NCBI RefSeq assembly: GCF_014203665.1
Contig: NZ_JACHJN010000001.1
Location: forward strand, 806,001-870,000
DNA: 64,000 nt
Reading direction: 5' to 3'
Source of the DNA: Saccharothrix tamanrassetensis
Lineage (GTDB): Bacteria > Actinomycetota > Actinomycetes > Mycobacteriales > Pseudonocardiaceae
The notes beneath the pieces are model-generated. The model worked only from the letters and a program-made list of their open reading frames with translations. It ran no database searches and was not told the origin of the DNA. Below are positions 60,094 to 64,000 of the stretch, piece by piece (position 1 is the stretch's first letter; the number at the start of each line of letters is the position of its first letter). The translations under genes were made by a program, and so were the position numbers.

Positions 60094-60588
60094 TTGGAGC
60101 ACGTGCTGGTGGTGACCCCGGACGGCACGCCGGTCGGTTCGGCGACGCGGGAGCGGATGCGAGCCGAGGGCCTCTGGCACGCGTGCGCGGTGATCGTGGT
60201 GCGGTCGCTGGACGGCACACGGCTGTTCGTGCACCGCCGCACGGACACCAAGGACGTCTACCCCGGCCTGTACGACCCGACGTGCGGCGGCGTGGTCGCG
60301 GCGGGTGAGACGCCGGACGAGTGCGCGGTGCGGGAACTGGCCGAGGAGCTGGGCGTCGAGGCCACGCCGGAATTCTGCTTCACGACGCCGTTCGTGGACG
60401 GAACCATCCGCTACCACGCGCACGTTTACGAAGTGCGCAGCGACGGTCCGTTCACCTTCCAACCCGAGGAAGTGGCCTGGGGCGAGTGGGTGGACGCCGC
60501 CGAGGTCCGGGCGAAGGCGGAAGACCCCGGGTGGCCGGTGGTGCCGGACGGTCGAGCCCTGATCAGGGAGTGGTTCTCGTGGGCGTGA
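60094..60588 (+). CDS. NUDIX hydrolase (isopentenyl-diphosphate isomerase-like group)
   Basis: 164 residues from TTG 60094, with GGGGAGGA four bases upstream; GTG 60103 is an alternative. The NUDIX box is complete: GVVAAGETPDECAVRELAEELG (G-x5-E-x7-REL-x-EE-x-G), split across residues about 70-92. HRRTDTKDVYPGLYDPTCGG before it (HRR...YPG-x-D) is the pattern of YfcD-like and IPP-isomerase-like NUDIX proteins. Probably hydrolyses a nucleoside-diphosphate derivative. Overlaps the next gene by four bases. Confidence 0.9.
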   Translation: MEHVLVVTPDGTPVGSATRERMRAEGLWHACAVIVVRSLDGTRLFVHRRTDTKDVYPGLYDPTCGGVVAAGETPDECAVRELAEELGVEATPEFCFTTPFVDGTIRYHAHVYEVRSDGPFTFQPEEVAWGEWVDAAEVRAKAEDPGWPVVPDGRALIREWFSWA

Positions 60589-60875
60589 TCTTCGCGATGT
60601 CGATCCCCGGCCTCGCCGTGCTGTTGTTCGGCCTCGCGGCGGGCGAGCGGATCTGGCAGGCGGTCCGTCGCCGCAGGGGTCACTCCGTGGTCACCCAGGC
60701 GGGCATGGACGAGTTCACCATGATCCTCTACGGCAGCAAGGTGCTGGAGCTGGACCAGCGGCGGACCGAGGTGATGCTGCGGGACGAGGAGGAGGACGGC
60801 GCTCCGCCGCGTGGCCCGATCGACCTGGACTCGGGATCGGTGCGGCTCACCCCCAAGGCAGCGCGGCCCGAGTAG
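60585..60875 (+). CDS. DUF6191-like small membrane protein
   Basis: 96 residues from GTG 60585, which overlaps the NUDIX stop (GTGA). One N-terminal membrane helix (FAMSIPGLAVLLFGLAAGER) precedes a soluble part with the conserved MDEFTMILYGSKVLELDQRR and a C-terminal acidic/Pro-rich tail. It resembles the DUF6191 group common in actinomycetes, a match made from memory. Function unknown. Its 3' end overlaps the convergent aldo/keto reductase gene by 29 bp. Confidence 0.72.
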   Translation: MIFAMSIPGLAVLLFGLAAGERIWQAVRRRRGHSVVTQAGMDEFTMILYGSKVLELDQRRTEVMLRDEEEDGAPPRGPIDLDSGSVRLTPKAARPE

Positions 60876-61773
60876 CCCAGTACTCCCAGGGGTCCTCGGC
60901 CAGGTCGAGCTCGTCGGGCGCGAGGTCGACCTCGTGGGCCCGGAGGTTGGCGTGGAGCTGGTCGACGCTCGCCGCGCCGGACAGCACGACGTCCGCCCAC
61001 GGTTGGGCCCGCACGGCGGCCAGCGCGATGGCGTCCGGGCCGACGTCGTGCTTCGCGGCCAGTTCCCGGACCAGCGCGGGCGGGTCGACGGCGAGGCGGC
61101 CGTTGGCCATGCCCTCCTTGACGAACACCTCCGCGCCGGATTCGTGCGCCCACGCCAGCGTCGGCCCGACGGAGGGCTCCAGGACGTTCCAGGTGGACTG
61201 CACCGCCTCGAACAGGCGTCGCCCTTCCATCTCCAGGTCCAGCGCGCGCCGCACGGTGTCGGCCTGGCGCGGGCCGGACGTGGAGAAACCCAGCCGCACA
61301 CCGGAATCGCGCAGCTTGCCGAGCGCGGCGAGCAGTTCCAGGTCGCCGAACAGCGGGCTGTCGTCGGTCAGGGAGTGCACCTTGTACAGCTCCAGGTGGT
61401 TGCCGAGGAGGGCTTCGGTTTCCGCCCACTGCCGGGTGAACCGGGCGTGCGAGTGCTCCTTGACCTCGTGGGTGCGCGCAGCGGGCTGCCAGTCGGCCAC
61501 GTACTCGTAGCCCCACTTGCTCGACACCCGGACGTCGCGGTGTCCTCGTCCGGCCAGCCACTGCGCCAGGAACTCCTCCGCCCGACCGTAGGAACGGGCC
61601 GCGTCGACGCGTCGCACCCCTGCCGCGTAGGCCGCGTCCAGCACGGCGTGGCACGCGGCGCGCATGGCGTCGACGTCGCGGTTCGCGGGCAGCGCGTGTT
61701 CGCGCCCCAGGTTGATGTAGGCGGGACGACCGAGCGCGGCTAGACCAAGAGCGAAATCGGGCACATCCGACAC
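60847..61773 (-). CDS. Aldo/keto reductase family oxidoreductase
   Basis: 308 residues from GTG 61773; GTG 61764 is nearly as likely, since neither has a clear Shine-Dalgarno. VRRVDAARSYGRAEEFLAQW is the D-x-A-x-x-Y-G segment with catalytic Tyr and Asp. VRVSSKWGYEY holds the Lys. YKVHSLTDDSPLF (in place of the LxxxHxxD) carries the His, and the C-terminal VVLSGAASVDQLHANL is the cofactor-binding end. Expected to reduce an aldehyde or ketone with NADPH. Substrate unknown. Confidence 0.88.
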   Translation of the reverse strand: MSDVPDFALGLAALGRPAYINLGREHALPANRDVDAMRAACHAVLDAAYAAGVRRVDAARSYGRAEEFLAQWLAGRGHRDVRVSSKWGYEYVADWQPAARTHEVKEHSHARFTRQWAETEALLGNHLELYKVHSLTDDSPLFGDLELLAALGKLRDSGVRLGFSTSGPRQADTVRRALDLEMEGRRLFEAVQSTWNVLEPSVGPTLAWAHESGAEVFVKEGMANGRLAVDPPALVRELAAKHDVGPDAIALAAVRAQPWADVVLSGAASVDQLHANLRAHEVDLAPDELDLAEDPWEYWATRAALPWG

Positions 61774-61844
61774 GGTAACCGGCGGCCCGCGGTGGCCGCC
61801 GGTTGCCGTGCCGCACCGGACCAGGTAGTCGGGTCGGCTGGAGA

Positions 61845-62900
61845 TCAGCTGGTCGGGAAGTCGTCGGCGGTGCGGACGCGGTCGCGGATCCACACACCGG
61901 CGGGCTTGAGCTTGCCGGTGCCGGCGAACGAGCTGCCGGAGCACGTGCCCTGCTTGAACACCGCGCCGGAGCGCTTGTCGTCGGAGAAGTTCCAGTTCAC
62001 CCAGCTGATCTTCTTCGAGTTCATCAGGTCGATGTACTTCTGCGACTGGGTGAAGTCGTTCGGGCCGTCGCCGGAGGCCTCCTGGGTGCCGAACTCGGTG
62101 ACGAAGACCGGCACCTGGTCGGACACCTTCGACAGGACGTTCAGGTAGTCACTGCCGTGGTCTGCCGCGTAGAAGTGGAAGGTGTACATGATGTTCTGCG
62201 CGGACACCTTGTTCTTGACCACTTCCTGCGGGTCCTTGCCGTCGGAGTGCCCGAAGGTGGACCACCCGTGCGTGCCGACCAGCACCAGGCTGTCGGAGTC
62301 CTCGGCGCGGATCACCGGGATGACCTGCTCGGCGTAGGACTTCACGCGCGACCAGGACACCTCGTTGGGCTCGTTGGCGATGTCGTAGATGATGTTGGTC
62401 TTGTTCTTGTGCCGGTTGGCGATCTCCTTGAAGAACTTCTTGGCGTGAGAGGTGTTGTGGTTGGGGTCGCCGGGGTCGAGCTGGTGCCAGTCGACCAGGG
62501 CGTACATGCCGCGCTTGGTGGCTTCCTCGATGTAGCCGTGCACCATGTCGGTGAACTTGCGCGGGTTGCTCTCGTACCCGTCGTCCTGGATGTACATCGA
62601 GATGCGCAGGACGTCGGCCTTCCAGTCGTCCGCCAGCGCGTCGAGCGACGCGGTCTTGATGCACTTCGAGTACCACTGGATGCCGTGGGTGCTCATGCCG
62701 CGGAGCTGGATGACCTTGCCGTACTGGTTGCACAGCTTGACGCCGCACACCCGCAGTTGGCCGTTGACCGCGGCGGGCGAGCCGGCCGGCATCGCCGCCG
62801 CGGTCACCTCGTCGGCGGGTGCTGCCTGTGCCGCACCCACCAGTACGCCGGGAAGCACGAGCGTGGCCGCCAAGGCCAGCGCGATCCGGAGCTTGGCCAT
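61845..62900 (-). CDS. Secreted glycoside hydrolase family 5 endoglucanase
   Basis: 351 residues from ATG 62900 with AAGGGGAAAG upstream. It has a signal peptide (RIALALAATLVLPGVLVGAA, cleavage near AQA-AP, residue about 27). LRGMSTHGIQWYSKC is a characteristic GH5 (subfamily 2) start. The proton donor Glu lies in IYDIANEPN and the nucleophile Glu in PVFVTEFGT. There is no carbohydrate-binding module, so the catalytic domain works alone. It should cut cellulose or another beta-1,4-glucan outside the cell. A perfect palindrome lies 38 bp upstream of the start. Confidence 0.94.
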   Translation of the reverse strand: MAKLRIALALAATLVLPGVLVGAAQAAPADEVTAAAMPAGSPAAVNGQLRVCGVKLCNQYGKVIQLRGMSTHGIQWYSKCIKTASLDALADDWKADVLRISMYIQDDGYESNPRKFTDMVHGYIEEATKRGMYALVDWHQLDPGDPNHNTSHAKKFFKEIANRHKNKTNIIYDIANEPNEVSWSRVKSYAEQVIPVIRAEDSDSLVLVGTHGWSTFGHSDGKDPQEVVKNKVSAQNIMYTFHFYAADHGSDYLNVLSKVSDQVPVFVTEFGTQEASGDGPNDFTQSQKYIDLMNSKKISWVNWNFSDDKRSGAVFKQGTCSGSSFAGTGKLKPAGVWIRDRVRTADDFPTS

Positions 62901-62937
62901 TCGGCTTTCCCCTTCCGTCAAGGCGGCGGAATTAGTC

Positions 62938-62950
62938 AGGAAACTTTCCT
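62938..62950 (-). promoter_or_regulatory. AGGAAACTTTCCT palindrome upstream of the GH5 gene
   Basis: A perfect 13-bp palindrome (AGGAAA-C-TTTCCT), AT-rich against its background, 38-50 bp before the start codon. Similar AGGAAAGTTTCCT elements occur in front of secreted polysaccharide-hydrolase genes in several actinomycetes, as I recall. It probably binds a catabolite or substrate-responsive repressor. Confidence 0.5.
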
Positions 62951-62999
62951 TACTATCCGGCCGGACTTTAACGACCACGCTCCGCGTCCGTCAAGAGAC

Positions 63000-63767
63000 T
63001 CAGGCGTCCCGGCGCAGCAGCGCCACCATGCCGCCGCCCAGGACGGACACCAGGTACGCGACCATCACCAGGGCCGCCGCCGCCGGCGACAGCGGCGGGT
63101 CCGCCAACTCGCCCGCCAGTTGCGGCGCGAGCACCGGCAGCATCACCGAGTACACCCGGTCGTCCCACGGCGACGGCAGCAGCAGGGAGATGCCGGGGAT
63201 CACGAACAGCAAGCCGCACAACGTCACCAGCACGCCCGCCGTGGAGCGGAGCAGGAAGCCCAGCCCCAGGCCGAACAGACCCAGGAGGGTCAGCGACGCG
63301 GTGTTGGCCAGCAGGGTCGGCGCCGCTTCGGCGAACGAGTCGTAGGCCGAGATCGGCTTGGGGCGGTCGCCCGTGATCAGCTCGCCGGCGGCGTAGGCGA
63401 GCAGCGTGATGGCCGCGCCCACGACCGCCGACACCCCTCCGACGACGGCGGTCTTGGCCAGCAGGAACGACTTCCGCCTCGGCACCGACACCAGGGCGGT
63501 CCGGATCATGCCGCTGCCGTACTCGGAGGTCACCGCCAACGCGCCCAGCACACCGAGCACGAACTGGCCGAACGGCAGCACCACCATGCCCGGGTCGGCC
63601 GCCCCGAAGCGGACCTGCACGTCGGGTGGCTGCACGTCGTAGTCGGCGGTCATCAGGTACGAGACCAGCGCGCCGGCGGCCAGCGTGAGGACCAGGGAGA
63701 GCAGGAGGTAGGTGGTGGAACGCACGGTGCGGAGCTTGAGGAACTCCGAGACGAGCACGTCGGTCAT
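63000..63767 (-). CDS. ABC-2-type transporter permease
   Basis: 255 residues from ATG 63767. About six membrane segments (TTYLLLSLVLTLAAGALVSY, FGQFVLGVLGALAVTSEYGS, LLAKTAVVGGVSAVVGAAIT, LTLLGLFGLGLGFLLR, VLVTLCGLLFVIPGISLLL, ALVMVAYLVSVLGGGMVALL) with the TSEYGSGMIRTALVSVPRR loop typical of ABC-2 permeases. The start overlaps the stop of the ATPase gene (ATGA), so the two subunits are made together. Probably exports a drug or lipid. Confidence 0.92.
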   Translation of the reverse strand: MTDVLVSEFLKLRTVRSTTYLLLSLVLTLAAGALVSYLMTADYDVQPPDVQVRFGAADPGMVVLPFGQFVLGVLGALAVTSEYGSGMIRTALVSVPRRKSFLLAKTAVVGGVSAVVGAAITLLAYAAGELITGDRPKPISAYDSFAEAAPTLLANTASLTLLGLFGLGLGFLLRSTAGVLVTLCGLLFVIPGISLLLPSPWDDRVYSVMLPVLAPQLAGELADPPLSPAAAALVMVAYLVSVLGGGMVALLRRDA

Positions 63768-64000
63768 CGGGCTGTCTCCTCGGTCCGGTACTCCACGCTG
63801 TCGTCGGTCAGTTCCAGGTAGGCGTCTTCGAGGGACGCGCTGCGGGGTGTCAGCTCGTGCACCGGGATGCGTTGGTGTGCCGCGATTTCGCCGATGTCGT
63901 GCGCGGTGATGCCCTGTACGGCCAGCGCGCCGTCCTCCTGGCGGACCGTGGCGCCGGAGCGCTCCAGTGCCCGGGTCAGCTCGGTGCGGTGCGCCGTGCG
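63764..64000 (-). CDS. ABC transporter ATP-binding protein, 3' end only
   Basis: Only the last 78 residues are inside the window; the frame is open to base 64000. The segment ALERSGATVRQEDGALAVQG is the C-terminal accessory region of drug-export type ATPases, and SLEDAYLELTDDSVEY is the standard SLE-x-x-F/Y-L-x-L-T ending. The nucleotide-binding motifs lie beyond the window. Four-base overlap with the permease gene. Confidence 0.85.
   Translation of the reverse strand, partial: RTAHRTELTRALERSGATVRQEDGALAVQGITAHDIGEIAAHQRIPVHELTPRSASLEDAYLELTDDSVEYRTEETAR

Noticed and set aside
1-64000. tRNA, rRNA, riboswitch or prophage genes
   Set aside because: No T-loop (GGTTCRANTCC) or cloverleaf, rRNA, known riboswitch core, integrase or phage structural gene was seen by eye on either strand. 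A tRNAscan/Infernal run would be decisive.

Overview
The window is high-GC actinobacterial chromosome. It carries a complete Pup/20S proteasome set (pup, prcB, prcA, dop, pafA, pafB, pafC), a HelY helicase, twin-arginine (Tat) genes, ECF sigma and SARP regulators, and frequent GTG starts with ATGA/GTGA gene overlaps. Gene content and order fit the Pseudonocardiales (Actinosynnema/Saccharothrix/Lentzea-like). That placement is inference, because no rRNA or other marker lies in the window.

Layout. 1-1.9 kb: the end of an FtsX-type ABC permease. 2-11.1 kb: a compact minus-strand biosynthetic operon with ACP, ketosynthase (KS), alpha/beta hydrolase, tandem-hotdog protein, Cys-less KS partner (CLF), two small hotdog dehydratases, FabG-type ketoreductase, DsbA-fold isomerase and a Gfo/Idh/MocA oxidoreductase. 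Two SARP activators lie directly upstream. It reads as a highly reducing, polyene-forming type II PKS-like pathway of unknown product. 12-18.5 kb: DEAD-box helicase, DUF1684, carboxylesterase, PLP decarboxylase, P1 peptidase and a DUF4865 remnant. 18.5-22.6 kb: a large CHAT-TPR protein next to a region of inverted and degenerate repeats. 22.6-27.9 kb: membrane GGDEF protein, two 6-codon micro-ORFs encoding the same hexapeptide, two MFS exporters and a SigG-type sigma factor. 28-34.8 kb: DJ-1/GlxA proteins, aminotransferase, Lrp regulator, Xaa-Pro peptidase, 5'-3' exonuclease and an Eis-like acetyltransferase.

34.9-43.1 kb is the conserved actinobacterial block pafB-pafC-small membrane protein-tatA-tatC-dagK-helY. 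43.2-49 kb holds a dehalogenase-type hydrolase, a secreted HbpS/GlcG-like protein divergent from a NarL-type two-component pair (an HbpS-SenS-SenR-like arrangement), an HTH/SRPBCC pair and a secreted BNR-repeat protein. 49-57.5 kb is the pupylation and proteasome region, in two parts (pafA; dop-pup-prcB-prcA), separated by a PAP2-diacylglycerol kinase fusion, a MarR-GNAT fusion with a palindromic operator over its ribosome-binding site, and two small genes. No Mpa/ARC ATPase gene is present. 57.5-64 kb: an FtsX permease without an adjacent ATPase, NUDIX hydrolase, DUF6191, aldo/keto reductase, a secreted GH5 endoglucanase with a palindromic operator, and an ABC-2 exporter cut by the window edge.

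The items most worth following are the polyene-type operon with candidate SARP operators (11-12 bp-spaced CTATRY repeats at two loci), the duplicated MRDKIW micro-genes, the lone CHAT-TPR protein beside a roughly 390-bp inverted-repeat element, and the Pup that already ends in Glu.
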